Assembly: GCF_013364235.1 (NCBI RefSeq)
Contig: NZ_CP054919.1
Span: 1,194,476 to 1,258,475, forward strand
From: Kitasatospora sp. NA04385
GTDB taxonomy: Bacteria; Actinomycetota; Actinomycetes; Streptomycetales; Streptomycetaceae
Reading direction: 5' to 3'
DNA: 64,000 bases
In this document: piece after piece, positions 8,361-64,000 of the stretch
How positions within the stretch are numbered: position 1 is the first letter of the stretch
Layout of the letters: every line of letters begins with the position of its first letter
Notes under the pieces: model-generated
The model's database searches: none
Told to the model about the DNA's origin: nothing
Seen by the model: only the letters and a program-made list of their open reading frames with translations
Made by a program: the position numbers and the translations under genes

Positions 8361-9122
8361 TCAGGCGCGCAGCGCGCCGGTGAGGTGCCCGCGCAGCACG
8401 GCGGCCACCTCGTCCGCCCGGCTGCTGAGGTAGAAGTGACCGCCGGGGAAGACCCTGAGGTCGAACGCGGCCGTCGTACGGTCGCGCCAGCGCTCGACCT
8501 CGGGGACGGGCGCCCAGCGGTCCCGGTCGCCCACCAGGGCGGTGACCGGGCAGCCGACGGCGGCGTCGCGGTCGGGCCGGTAGGCCCCCACCGCCCGGTA
8601 GTCGGCGCGCAGCGCGGGCAGCACCATCTCCAGCAGTTCCTCGTCCTCCAGGAGCCGGGACTCGGTGCCGTTCATCTCCCTGAGCTCGGCCACGATGCCC
8701 TCGTCGTCGACCGGGTGGGCCGGGTCGGGCCGGGCCGCGGACGGCCCCTTGCGGCCGGAGACGAAGAGGTGGTCGACCCGGCCGCCCGCGCGCTCGATCC
8801 GCCGGGCCACCTCGAAGGCGACGAGCGCGCCCATGCTGTGCCCGAAGAGGGTCAGCGGCAGGTCGTCCCGGGGGCGCAGCGCCTCGGCCACCTCGTCCGC
8901 CACCCGGTGCAGGTCATGGACGCCGGCCTCCCCCCGGCGGTCCTGCCGGCCCGGGTACTGCACGGCCAGCAGGTCGACCGGGCCGTGCAGCGCGGCGGAC
9001 ACCGGGAAGTAGAAACTCGCCGAGCCGCCGGCGTGCGGGAAGCAGACCAGTCGGCGGGTGGCCGCCGGTGAGGGGTGGAAGCGACGGCACCACAGGTCGC
9101 TGTCCGGAGAGAGGGAGGTCAT
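8361..9122 (-). CDS. Type II thioesterase
   Basis: 253 residues, the family's usual size. It is an alpha/beta hydrolase with CFPHAGGSASFYFP at the oxyanion region (27-40), nucleophile motif GHSMG (Ser96), an acidic residue in VGDRD (199 or 201), and GGHFYL with His229. Type II thioesterases remove aberrant acyl groups from carrier proteins of modular synthases. Here it would serve the neighbouring PKS. GAAAGG precedes the ATG at 9122. It is divergent from the SARP gene across a 484-bp upstream region. Confidence 0.93.
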   Translation of the reverse strand: MTSLSPDSDLWCRRFHPSPAATRRLVCFPHAGGSASFYFPVSAALHGPVDLLAVQYPGRQDRRGEAGVHDLHRVADEVAEALRPRDDLPLTLFGHSMGALVAFEVARRIERAGGRVDHLFVSGRKGPSAARPDPAHPVDDEGIVAELREMNGTESRLLEDEELLEMVLPALRADYRAVGAYRPDRDAAVGCPVTALVGDRDRWAPVPEVERWRDRTTAAFDLRVFPGGHFYLSSRADEVAAVLRGHLTGALRA

Positions 9123-9606
9123 GTCGGCCTTTCATTCTCTTCTCGAAATCCGCGCGGTGCCGGCGGGCGGGGTGTGGCGATCGGATGGAACAGCCGCCGC
9201 ACCGGCGGGCCGTCTGATGCGCGCTGATAAGGGGAGCTCGGATCGACGGTGATCTGCGACTCACGGTTAGCGCATATGACAGACTGCCATACCGTTCGGA
9301 ATCACAGCAAGTACCTCTCGGAGCGCACCGATCCGCCCATGCCCGTGGCCAATTCCGGCCATCTCTCCGGTGATTGGGGAGAACGTTGCGGTGCGGAGCA
9401 AAGCCGTGGGATTTACTTGGCTCCGACCCGGCGGCACCGGTCCGCACCGCCGCGGCGGTTCCGCGCGGCGCAGATCCGGCGCGGACGCAGGACCCGCGCT
9501 CTAGGAATACCCCTAGACCCGACAGGACCGCGTTGACGCGTACACGGGTTCCCGAACAGGCTGGAGGCAGCCCTGCCCACCGGCCGTGCGATGAAGAGGA
9601 CTCCCC
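9123..9606. other. Divergent promoter region between thioesterase and SARP genes
   Basis: This 484-bp stretch has lower GC than the cluster average, especially 9180-9340, as expected for promoters. An inverted repeat TCTAGG/CCTAGA lies at 9500-9517, about 90 bp before the SARP start. A TTGACG at 9533-9538 could be a -35 element, but the matching -10 is weak. No protein-coding gene is credible here. Confidence 0.5.
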
Positions 9607-11487
9607 TTGAACTTCCTGTTGCTGGGCCCGCTTTCCATCCGGTTGAACGCGTGCGAGGTGCACGTGTCGGCGCCGAGGCAGCGCGTGGTCATGGCAGCGC
9701 TCCTCCTCAACGCCAACCGGGTCATCTCGGTCGACCGGATCGCCGAGTACGTCTGGGACGGCGCGCCGCCGCCGAGTGCCGCCGCGACCGTCCGCACCTA
9801 CGTGATGCGCCTGCGGCAGTCGCTGGGCGAGATCGCCTCCGCCCGGATCCTCACCCGGGCGCCCGGGTACCTCCTCGAACTCGCCGAGCACGAGAGCGAT
9901 CTCGGGCAGTTCACCGCCCACCGCCGGCGCGCGGCGGAGCTGGCCGAGCGCGGAGACCTGGAGGGCTCCTCCGCCGAGCTGGCCGGGGCGCTCGCCCTGT
10001 GGCGCGAGGAGCCGCTGGCGGACATCCCCTCGCAGACGCTGCGCGACGTGGAGGGCCGCTACCTCCAGGAGCTGCGCCTGCAGACGATGGAGCTGCGGTT
10101 CGACGCGGAGCTGGCGCTGCTGCGGCACGCCGAGGTGGTGCCGCAGCTGGTGCGGCTGGTGCGCAAGCACCCCCTGCGGGAGGCCCTGGTGGGCAAGTTG
10201 ATGCTGGCGCTGTTCCGCTCGGGACGGCAGTCGGAGGCCCTGGACCTCTACCGCCGCACCCGGGTCCTGCTCGTCGAGCAGCTCGGCGCCGAACCCAGCG
10301 CCGACCTGCGCGAGGTCCACCGGCAGATCCTCTCGGCCCACGACCGGCCCCGCACGCCCGGCCCGCTGGAGCAGCCCGCACCGGCCGCCGAGGCGGCTCC
10401 CGGGCCGGCGGCGGCCGCCGCCCGGGAGAGGTCCCGACCGGTTCCGGCGCAGCTGCCCTCGGTGCCGCTGCCGCTGTCGGCCCGCTCCGGCGCGCTGACC
10501 CGGCTGCGGCACTTCCTCACCACCGGCGCGATGCCCGCGGGCATGGTGGCGACGGCGGTGGTGACCGGCCGGGGCGGGGTCGGCAAGAGCGCGCTGGCCC
10601 TGCACGCGGCGCACGCCGTGCGCGGTTCCTCGGTGGACGGCCAGCTCTACGCGGACCTCGGCGGGGCGGCGCAGCCGCTGGCCGCCCGGGCGGTCCTGCC
10701 GCGGTTCCTGGCGGACCTCGGGGTGCCCCGGCACGAGATACCCGAGGAGACCTCGGAGCGGGAGAGCCTCTACCGCTCGCTCACCGCGGGCCGCGAGGTG
10801 CTGGTGGTGCTCGACAACGCCTCCAGCACCGCGCAGGTGCGGCCGCTGATACCGGGCAGCGGGGGCAGCAGGCTGCTGGTGACCAGTCGGCGGCGGCTGA
10901 CCGAGCTGGAGGGGGCGCGCACCCTCCAACTCGGCCCGCTGGACGAGGCCGGGTCGATGGAACTGCTGGGCAGCATCGTCGGCCCGGCCAGGATCGGCGC
11001 CGAACCGCAGGCGGCCCGCGCGGTGCTGTCGGCCTGCGCGGGCCTGCCGCTGGCGATCCGGATCGCGGGCATCCGGCTGCTGGAACGCCCGCGCTGGAGC
11101 ATCGGGCACTTCGCCCGGCGGCTCACCGAGGCCCCGCGGCTGCTGGACGAACTGCGCGCGGGCGACCTGGACGTCCGGCCCTGCCTCGACGCGGACCACG
11201 CCGGGCTGCGGCGGGGCGCTCCGACCGGGGTCGACCCGGCCGAGGTGTTCACCGCGCTGGGGGCCGTCGGGGCGTCCTCGGTCTCCGGGAGCCGGGTCGC
11301 GGTGATGTGCGGCTGCTCCGAGGAGCAGGCCGAGGAGGCGCTGGACGCCCTGCTGGAGGCGAACCTGCTGGGCGCGCCGGTCGGGGGCCGCTACCAGCTG
11401 GACGCGCTGCTGCGGGCCTACGCCCACGAGCGGGCGCAGGCGGACGCCGGGCGGCGGCACGACCACCCGTTCATGCGCGCCGGGTGA
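9607..11487 (+). CDS. SARP-family activator with NB-ARC domain (AfsR-like, short form)
   Basis: 626 residues from a TTG start with an AGAGGA-type ribosome site; the frame N-terminus [10 protein letters not shown] matches the family. Residues ~1-95 form the OmpR-like winged helix ([34 protein letters not shown]). Residues ~100-245 form the bacterial transcriptional activation domain. A Pro/Ala linker is followed by an NB-ARC ATPase with P-loop GRGGVGKS near residue 320 and VLVVLDNA as Walker B. The protein ends after the winged-helix part and lacks the long TPR region of AfsR (about 990 residues). It is the probable pathway activator, and the TCGAG repeats at 7901-7921 are a candidate target. 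Confidence 0.92.
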   Translation: MNFLLLGPLSIRLNACEVHVSAPRQRVVMAALLLNANRVISVDRIAEYVWDGAPPPSAAATVRTYVMRLRQSLGEIASARILTRAPGYLLELAEHESDLGQFTAHRRRAAELAERGDLEGSSAELAGALALWREEPLADIPSQTLRDVEGRYLQELRLQTMELRFDAELALLRHAEVVPQLVRLVRKHPLREALVGKLMLALFRSGRQSEALDLYRRTRVLLVEQLGAEPSADLREVHRQILSAHDRPRTPGPLEQPAPAAEAAPGPAAAAARERSRPVPAQLPSVPLPLSARSGALTRLRHFLTTGAMPAGMVATAVVTGRGGVGKSALALHAAHAVRGSSVDGQLYADLGGAAQPLAARAVLPRFLADLGVPRHEIPEETSERESLYRSLTAGREVLVVLDNASSTAQVRPLIPGSGGSRLLVTSRRRLTELEGARTLQLGPLDEAGSMELLGSIVGPARIGAEPQAARAVLSACAGLPLAIRIAGIRLLERPRWSIGHFARRLTEAPRLLDELRAGDLDVRPCLDADHAGLRRGAPTGVDPAEVFTALGAVGASSVSGSRVAVMCGCSEEQAEEALDALLEANLLGAPVGGRYQLDALLRAYAHERAQADAGRRHDHPFMRAG

Positions 11488-11600
11488 CCGCCCCGGCGGC
11501 CGGCGCCGCTCCCCCGTTCCGCCCCGCACTCCCCCGTCCCGCCCCGTCCCGCCCCGCCCGTTGCCCGCCCTCGTGCTCCGCTCCGAGAGGACTCCTCGCC

Positions 11601-12263
11601 ATGGCCGACCAGACGACCGTCACCCCCGACCTGCTCGCCTACGTCCGGGAGGTCTCGCTCCGCGACGACGACCTGCTCAGGGAGCTGCGGGAGACCACCG
11701 CGGGCCTGCCCGGCGGGACCGCCATGCAGGTGATGGCGGAGGAGGGCCAACTGCTGGCCCTGCTGGTCGGGTTGACGGGGGCGCGGACGGTGCTGGAGGT
11801 CGGCACCTTCACCGGCTACAGCACCCTGTGCATGGCCCGCGCGCTCCCGGCCGACGGGGTGCTGGTGTCCTGCGACATCGAGGAGCGGTGGCCGGCCATC
11901 GGCGCCGACTTCTGGAAGCGGGACGGGGTCGACGCGCGCATCGACCTGCGGATCGGCGACGCGGCCGCGACGCTGGACGCGCTGCTGGCGGAGCGCGGGC
12001 CGGAGGGCTTCGACCTGGTGTTCATCGACGCGGACAAGGCCAACTACCTGCGCTACTACGAGACTTCGCTGGCCCTGCTGCGCCCCGGCGGTCTGCTCGT
12101 GGTCGACAACACCCTCTTCTTCGGCCGGGTCGCCGATCCGGCCGCCGCGGACCCGGAGACCGCCGGGGTCCGGGAGCTGAACCGGGTGCTGCACCGCGAC
12201 CCCCGGGTGGAGCTGTCGCTGCTGGTGATGGCCGACGGGATCACCCTGGTCCGCAAGCGCTGA
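11601..12263 (+). CDS. fkbG: FkbG-type O-methyltransferase (methoxymalonyl-ACP formation)
   Basis: 220 residues. It is a class I SAM-dependent O-methyltransferase of the caffeoyl-CoA OMT-like group, with motif [13 protein letters not shown] (residues ~63-74), acidic motif [14 protein letters not shown] and [12 protein letters not shown]. These are characteristic of FkbG relatives, which methylate the hydroxyl of hydroxymalonyl-ACP. The other four members of the set (fkbHIJK) are on the opposite strand immediately beyond a shared hairpin terminator, so this gene is an inverted member of the usual block. GAGAGG lies upstream of the ATG. Direct methylation of the macrolide is a less likely alternative. 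Confidence 0.88.
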   Translation: MADQTTVTPDLLAYVREVSLRDDDLLRELRETTAGLPGGTAMQVMAEEGQLLALLVGLTGARTVLEVGTFTGYSTLCMARALPADGVLVSCDIEERWPAIGADFWKRDGVDARIDLRIGDAAATLDALLAERGPEGFDLVFIDADKANYLRYYETSLALLRPGGLLVVDNTLFFGRVADPAAADPETAGVRELNRVLHRDPRVELSLLVMADGITLVRKR

Positions 12264-12273
12264 GGACGGCGGG

Positions 12274-12338
12274 CCGAAGGGCCCGGCGCCCCCGGGGTTC
12301 CGGGGGCGCCGGGGTTCCGGGGGCGCCGGGCCCTTCGG
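12274..12338. terminator. Strong bidirectional terminator hairpin
   Basis: A perfect 22-bp inverted repeat (12274-12295 and 12317-12338) surrounds a 21-base loop. The arms begin CCGAAGGGCC and end GGGCCCTTCGG. The loop repeats part of the arm, so a shorter alternative hairpin can also form. It lies between the convergent stops of the O-methyltransferase and fkbH and is probably the end of the giant minus-strand transcript. Confidence 0.82.
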
Positions 12339-12341
12339 CGC

Positions 12342-13454
12342 TCACGGCGCCGCCGATGGCCCGTCCGGCTCTGGAGCGTCCAGGTCGGGGGCGTCCACGC
12401 TGACGACGGTGGACACCACCCGCGGGCCGGGGGCCAGGTGCAGGCGCTGGAGCCCGGGCTCCCCCGGCGCCGGTGCGAGGACCGCGGCGCACGGGCACGG
12501 GGCCTCGTCCAGGCCCTCGAAGCCCGCGAACCGGTAGGCGATCTCCATCATCCGGTTGCGTTCGGTCGCCCGGAAGTCCGCGACCAGGTGGGCCCCGGAG
12601 CGGGCGGCGGCGTCGGCCAGCCAGTTCAGCAGGGTCGCGCCCGCGCCGTAGGCGACGACCCGGCAGGAGGTGGCGAGCAGCTTGAGGTGCCACAGGCCCG
12701 GGTGCCGCTCCAGCAGCAGGACGCCGACCGCGCCGTGCGGGCCGAACCGGTCGGTGAGGGTGACCACCAGGACCTCGTGCCGGGGGTCGGCGATCAGGCC
12801 GCGCAGCACCGCGTCCGGGTAGTGGACCCCGGTCGCGTTCATCTGGCTGGTGCGCAGGGTGAGTTCCTCGACCCGGGACAGTTCCTCGCCGGTGGCCCGG
12901 GCGATCCGCATCCGCAGGTCCAGGGAGCGCAGGAACTCCTCGTCGGTGCCGGGGGCGGCCGCCCGCTCGGCGTCGCGGCGGAAGCCCGCCTGGTACATGC
13001 TGCGCCGCCGCCGGGAGTCGACGGTGCTGGTCCCCGGGGTGAACTCGGCGAGCCCGGGCAGGTCGAGGACCTGCTCGGCCGGGTAGCAGCGGACCTCGGG
13101 CAGGTGGAAGGCGACCTCGGCGCGTTCGGCGGGCCGGTCGTCGACGAAGGCCACGGTGCCGAGCGCGAAGTTCAGCCGGTCGGCGATCCGGCGCACCGAC
13201 TCGGACTTGGCGCCCCACCCGATCTCCGGCAGCACGAAGTACTCGGCCAGGCCGAACGCCTCCAGCCGGGCCCAGGCGTGCTCGTGGTCGTTGCGGCTGG
13301 CGACGGACTGCAGGATGCCGCGGGAGTCGAGCTCGATCACCACCTTGCGCACCTCCTCCGGCAGGTGCACCTCGCCGTCCTCCAGCAGGGTGCCCTGCCA
13401 GAGGGTGCCGTCCAGGTCCCAGACCAGGCACTTGACGGTGACGCTCCCGGCCAT
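12342..13454 (-). CDS. fkbH: FkbH: glyceryl-ACP-forming HAD-like enzyme
   Basis: 370 residues, normal length. An N-terminal HAD-superfamily domain carries the DxDGT motif at 13-17 (LVWDLDGTLW) and SVASRND. The C-terminal part has RTSQMNATG, FGPHGAVGVLLL and the ATSCRV segment, whose Cys is the likely acyl-carrying nucleophile. FkbH enzymes take 1,3-bisphosphoglycerate, dephosphorylate it and load glyceryl onto the dedicated ACP, the first step to methoxymalonyl-ACP. GGAGG is six bases before the ATG at 13454. It is the last gene of the minus-strand series, ending at the hairpin at 12274-12338. Confidence 0.93.
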   Translation of the reverse strand: MAGSVTVKCLVWDLDGTLWQGTLLEDGEVHLPEEVRKVVIELDSRGILQSVASRNDHEHAWARLEAFGLAEYFVLPEIGWGAKSESVRRIADRLNFALGTVAFVDDRPAERAEVAFHLPEVRCYPAEQVLDLPGLAEFTPGTSTVDSRRRRSMYQAGFRRDAERAAAPGTDEEFLRSLDLRMRIARATGEELSRVEELTLRTSQMNATGVHYPDAVLRGLIADPRHEVLVVTLTDRFGPHGAVGVLLLERHPGLWHLKLLATSCRVVAYGAGATLLNWLADAAARSGAHLVADFRATERNRMMEIAYRFAGFEGLDEAPCPCAAVLAPAPGEPGLQRLHLAPGPRVVSTVVSVDAPDLDAPEPDGPSAAP

Positions 13455-13489
13455 GTCGTCCCTCCTCGTCCCGTCGGCCGCGGGCCCGC

Positions 13490-14605
13490 TCACGGTGCCC
13501 CCGGCAAGGAGAGGGCGTGCTGCGCCAGCATCAGCCGGCACAGCTCGTTGCTGCCCTCGATGATCTCCATCAGCTTGGCGTCCCGGTACGCCCGGGCGAC
13601 CGCGTTCCCGTCCCGGGAGCCGGCCGAGGCCAGCACCTGGACGGCCGTCGCCGCGCCCCGGGCGGCCTGGGTCGCGCCGACGTGCTTGGCCAGCACGGTC
13701 GCCACCACCTGGTCCGGCGACCCCTCGTCCCAGCAGCGGCTGGCGTGCTCGCAGACCCGCACGGCCACCTGCTCGGCCGTGTAGAGGTCGGCGAGGTGCC
13801 CGGCGACGAGCTGGTGCTCGGCGAGCGGCCGGCCGAACTGCTCCCGTCCGGCGGCGTGCGCGGTGGCCGCCGCCAGGCAGGCCCGCAGGATGCCCACGCA
13901 CCCCCAGGCGACGGACATCCGCCCGTAGGCCAGCGCGGTCGTCACCAGCAGGGCGGTCGGGAGCCCGTGGCCGCCCAGGACGCTGTCGGCCGGCAGCCGC
14001 ACCCCGTCGAGGTGCACGTCGGCGTGGCCGGCCGCGCGGCAGCCGAGCGGGTCGGCGATCCGCTCGATCCGGACGCCGGGCGCGTCGGCGGGCACCACGA
14101 CGGCCACCGCCCCGTCCTCGTGGCGGCCGACGACGACCAGCAGGTCGGCGTAGTGGGCGGCGGTCACCCACTTCTTGTGCCCGTCGACGACGACCTGGTC
14201 GCCGACCCGGCGGACGGTCGTGGTCATCGCGGCGAGGTCGCTGCCGGCGCCGGGCTCGCTGAAGCCGACCGCCGCCAGCGCGCCGCCGGTCAGCCGGGGC
14301 AGGTGGAGGGCCGCCTGCTCGGCGGTGCCCAGGCGCTGGATGGTCCACGCCGCCATGCCCTGGGAGGTCATCACGCTGCGCAGCGAGCTGCACAGGCTCC
14401 CCACGTGGGCGGTGTACGCGCCGCTGTGCGTGCTGCTGAGCCCCCAACCGCCGTACTGCTCCGGCACTTCGGCGCACAGCCGCCCCTCGGCGCCCAGTCC
14501 GCGCAGCAGGTCCGACGGGATGAGGCCGGTCCGGTCCCACTCCTCCGCCAGGTCGCCGACCCGCAGGGTGACGGCGGTCATCGCGCCGCCCAGGTCGTCA
14601 CCCAC
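13490..14605 (-). CDS. fkbI: FkbI: acyl-CoA dehydrogenase-like enzyme of methoxymalonyl-ACP pathway
   Basis: 371 residues from a GTG with GGAGG five bases upstream. It has the acyl-CoA dehydrogenase fold, with FSEPGAGSD for flavin/substrate binding, KKWVTAAHYAD, REQFGRPLAEHQ and the catalytic-Glu segment IIEGSNE near the C-terminus. In this pathway it oxidises the aldehyde-level ACP intermediate towards hydroxymalonyl-ACP. The start codon overlaps the end of the ACP gene (stop at 14598) by eight bases, so the two are translationally coupled. An in-frame ATG at 14581 is a weaker alternative start. Confidence 0.92.
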   Translation of the reverse strand: MGDDLGGAMTAVTLRVGDLAEEWDRTGLIPSDLLRGLGAEGRLCAEVPEQYGGWGLSSTHSGAYTAHVGSLCSSLRSVMTSQGMAAWTIQRLGTAEQAALHLPRLTGGALAAVGFSEPGAGSDLAAMTTTVRRVGDQVVVDGHKKWVTAAHYADLLVVVGRHEDGAVAVVVPADAPGVRIERIADPLGCRAAGHADVHLDGVRLPADSVLGGHGLPTALLVTTALAYGRMSVAWGCVGILRACLAAATAHAAGREQFGRPLAEHQLVAGHLADLYTAEQVAVRVCEHASRCWDEGSPDQVVATVLAKHVGATQAARGAATAVQVLASAGSRDGNAVARAYRDAKLMEIIEGSNELCRLMLAQHALSLPGAP

Positions 14606-14876
14606 GCGGACCTCCGGCGGGCTCCCGGAGCCGGGTCACCAGCGCGGCCATCCGCCGCACGGTGCGGAAGTTGTCCAGCCGCAGGTCCGCGCCGCGGACG
14701 GCGACGGCGTAGCTCTTCTCCAGGTGCACCACCAACTGCATGGCGAAGAGGGACGACAGCCCGCCGGCCTCGAACAGGTCGGTGTCGGCGTCCCAGGCGG
14801 TGCCGGTGCGTCCTTCCAGGAACTCCAGCAGCTCCTTCTCCAGGGTGTGGGTGTCGGGCGTGTCGGGCGTGCTCAT
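14598..14876 (-). CDS. fkbJ: FkbJ: discrete acyl carrier protein
   Basis: 92 residues. It is a free-standing ACP whose phosphopantetheine region reads FEAGGLSSLFAMQLVVHLEK, like the FkbJ group (GLxSSxFAMQLV) rather than the DSL of modular ACPs. It carries the glyceryl, hydroxymalonyl and methoxymalonyl intermediates and presents them to the AT of the receiving module. GAGGAG lies six bases before the ATG at 14876. An upstream ATG at 14912 has no ribosome site. Overlap with fkbI keeps carrier and dehydrogenase production linked. Confidence 0.9.
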   Translation of the reverse strand: MSTPDTPDTHTLEKELLEFLEGRTGTAWDADTDLFEAGGLSSLFAMQLVVHLEKSYAVAVRGADLRLDNFRTVRRMAALVTRLREPAGGPRG

Positions 14877-14938
14877 GACGGTCTCCTCGTCCGGACGGTC
14901 AGCAGCGGTCATGGATGATCAGGGATGGTCAGGGGCGG

Positions 14939-15820
14939 TCAGGTGTAGTCGTAGAAGCCGCGCCCGGACTTGCGGCCCAGCCGGCCCTCGCGGACCAGCC
15001 GGAGCAGCAGTCCGGCGGGGCGGCAGCCGTCGTCGCCGGTGCGCTCGTGCAGCACGGTGAGGGAGTCGACGAGGTTGTCGATGCCGATCAGGTCCGCGGT
15101 GCGCAGCGGGCCGGTGGGGTGTCCCAGGCAGCCCTGCATCAGGGTGTCGACGTCCTCGACGCTCGCCGTGCCCTCCTCCACCACCCGGGCCGCGTCGTTG
15201 ATCATCGGGTGCAGGATGCGGCTGGTGACGAAGCCGGGCGCGTCCCGGACGACCACCGCCCGCCGCCGCAGGGCCGTCAGCAGGTCCGCCACGGCGGCCA
15301 TCGCGGGCTCCCCGGTCCTGGCGCCGCGGACCACTTCCGCGGTGCCGATCAGGTAGGGCGGGTTCATGAAGTGGGTGCCGACCAGTTCCTCCGGCCGCTC
15401 CAGGGCCCCGGCGAGTTCGTCGACGGGGATGGAGGAGGTGTTGGTGATCAGCAGGGTCCCGGGCCGGACCAGCCCGGAGACCTCGGCCAGGACGGCGGCC
15501 TTGACCCCGGCGTTCTCGGTGACCGCCTCGACGACGGCGGTGGCTCCGGCGGCGGCCTTGAGCGAGGTGCCGGTGGCCAGGGTGCCGGGGGCCGTCCCGG
15601 CGGGCAGCGCGCCCATCAGCTCGGCCAGCCGGAGTTCGCCCTCGATCAGCTCCGCGGCCCGGTCGAGCCGCTCCCGGTCGACGTCGACCAGGTGGACCGG
15701 CAGGCCGTGCCCGAGGGCGAGGACGGTGATTCCCACGCCCATCACCCCGGCGCCCAGCACGGTGAGGACGTGCCGCTGCTGGGGGGACGGGTGGGAGTCG
15801 TCGTGCGGGGCGGTGGTCAA
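14939..15820 (-). CDS. fkbK: FkbK: 3-hydroxyacyl-CoA dehydrogenase-like enzyme
   Basis: 293 residues from a TTG start with AAGGAG six bases upstream. The NAD-binding motif GAGVMGVG is at about residues 22-29. The catalytic-His segment is GTHFMNPPYL, and the family C-terminus is GHPTGPLRTADLIGIDN and GRKSGRGFYDY. It oxidises the secondary hydroxyl or acts in the glyceryl-to-hydroxymalonyl-ACP steps together with FkbI. It follows PKS-5 by 17 bp, so it is likely cotranscribed with the PKS genes. Confidence 0.92.
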   Translation of the reverse strand: MTTAPHDDSHPSPQQRHVLTVLGAGVMGVGITVLALGHGLPVHLVDVDRERLDRAAELIEGELRLAELMGALPAGTAPGTLATGTSLKAAAGATAVVEAVTENAGVKAAVLAEVSGLVRPGTLLITNTSSIPVDELAGALERPEELVGTHFMNPPYLIGTAEVVRGARTGEPAMAAVADLLTALRRRAVVVRDAPGFVTSRILHPMINDAARVVEEGTASVEDVDTLMQGCLGHPTGPLRTADLIGIDNLVDSLTVLHERTGDDGCRPAGLLLRLVREGRLGRKSGRGFYDYT

Positions 15821-15837
15821 CGGGTTCTCCTTCGTTC

Positions 15838-32505
<16,668 letters not shown>

Positions 32506-32599
32506 TGGACACCGCTGCTTTCGTCTCGGGCTGCTCGGGTCTCGTCCCGGAGGACACGGAGGGCGCGGAGGGCGCGGGAGGCGCGGGCCGGTGCGCCGG

Positions 32600-44383
<11,784 letters not shown>

Positions 44384-44423
44384 CGGGGGCCGCCGTCCTG
44401 GTTCGCGGGTCGGGTCGCTGTCA

Positions 44424-59424
<15,001 letters not shown>

Positions 59425-59440
59425 CAGTGCCAGCTCTCTC

Positions 59441-64000
<4,560 letters not shown>

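Noticed and set aside
14877..14912. Longer FkbJ start at 14912
   Set aside because: There is no ribosome site before it, while GAGGAG stands six bases before the ATG at 14876 and the shorter length fits the family.
12342..15820. C5N (aminohydroxycyclopentenone) biosynthesis genes as in bafilomycin B1
   Set aside because: No aminolevulinate synthase-like, amide synthetase-like or extra acyl-CoA ligase gene occurs in the window; they could lie beyond the right edge.

Overview
The window is high-GC actinomycete DNA, most like Streptomyces or Kitasatospora: strong G/C wobble bias, conservon-type sensor kinase, SARP regulator, DUF5995 protein and modular type I polyketide synthases (PKSs). About 52 kb (12342 to the right edge) is one co-directional minus-strand assembly line. 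It consists of five PKS genes followed by a methoxymalonyl-ACP gene set. The right edge cuts the first PKS gene, so its 5' part, including any loading module, is not visible.

Layout, left to right. 1-912: 5' part of a sensor histidine kinase (minus). 1322-2905: a divergent SDR/TetR pair. 2974-4383: a second-type tyrosyl-tRNA synthetase (minus). 4985-5653: DUF5995 protein (plus). 5727-7765: a translationally coupled pair, a free-standing acyltransferase and an adenylate-forming enzyme (minus). 7996-9122: small LuxR-type regulator and type II thioesterase (minus). 9607-11487: SARP/NB-ARC activator (plus). 11601-12263: FkbG-type O-methyltransferase (plus), ending at a strong hairpin. 12342-15820: fkbH, fkbI, fkbJ, fkbK (minus). 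15838-64000: PKS genes, transcribed right to left. I call these PKS-1 (59441 to beyond the edge), PKS-2 (3 modules), PKS-3 (2), PKS-4 (2) and PKS-5 (1 plus thioesterase). The left cluster border is probably between 5654 and 5726; genes to its left look like flanking genome.

How the genes work together. Reading AT motifs and reductive domains backwards from the thioesterase gives: C2-Me with 2,3-ene; C4-Me with 4,5-ene; C6-Me/C7-OH; C8-Me with C9 fully reduced; C10-Me with 10,11-ene; C12-H with 12,13-ene; C14 from an unusual AT (FAGH motif) with C15-OH; C16-Me/C17-OH; C18-Me/C19-keto; C21-OH. This is the backbone of the 16-membered plecomacrolides (bafilomycin/hygrolidin). C2 carries methyl, as in hygrolidin, rather than the methoxy of bafilomycin. 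Only one AT is atypical, so the FkbGHIJK methoxymalonyl-ACP unit most likely enters at C14. The acyltransferase/adenylate-former pair is a good candidate for fumarate esterification at C21-OH. The SARP and LuxR proteins are the likely pathway regulators, and the type II thioesterase would edit misprimed modules.

Oddities worth checking: single-base frameshifts at G/C runs in three PKS genes; a degenerate NADPH loop in the last ketoreductase; an ACP with ASL in place of DSL; four nearly identical AT tracts with different codon usage; and an SDR with Phe at the catalytic Tyr position. No tRNA, rRNA, CRISPR array or insertion sequence was seen.
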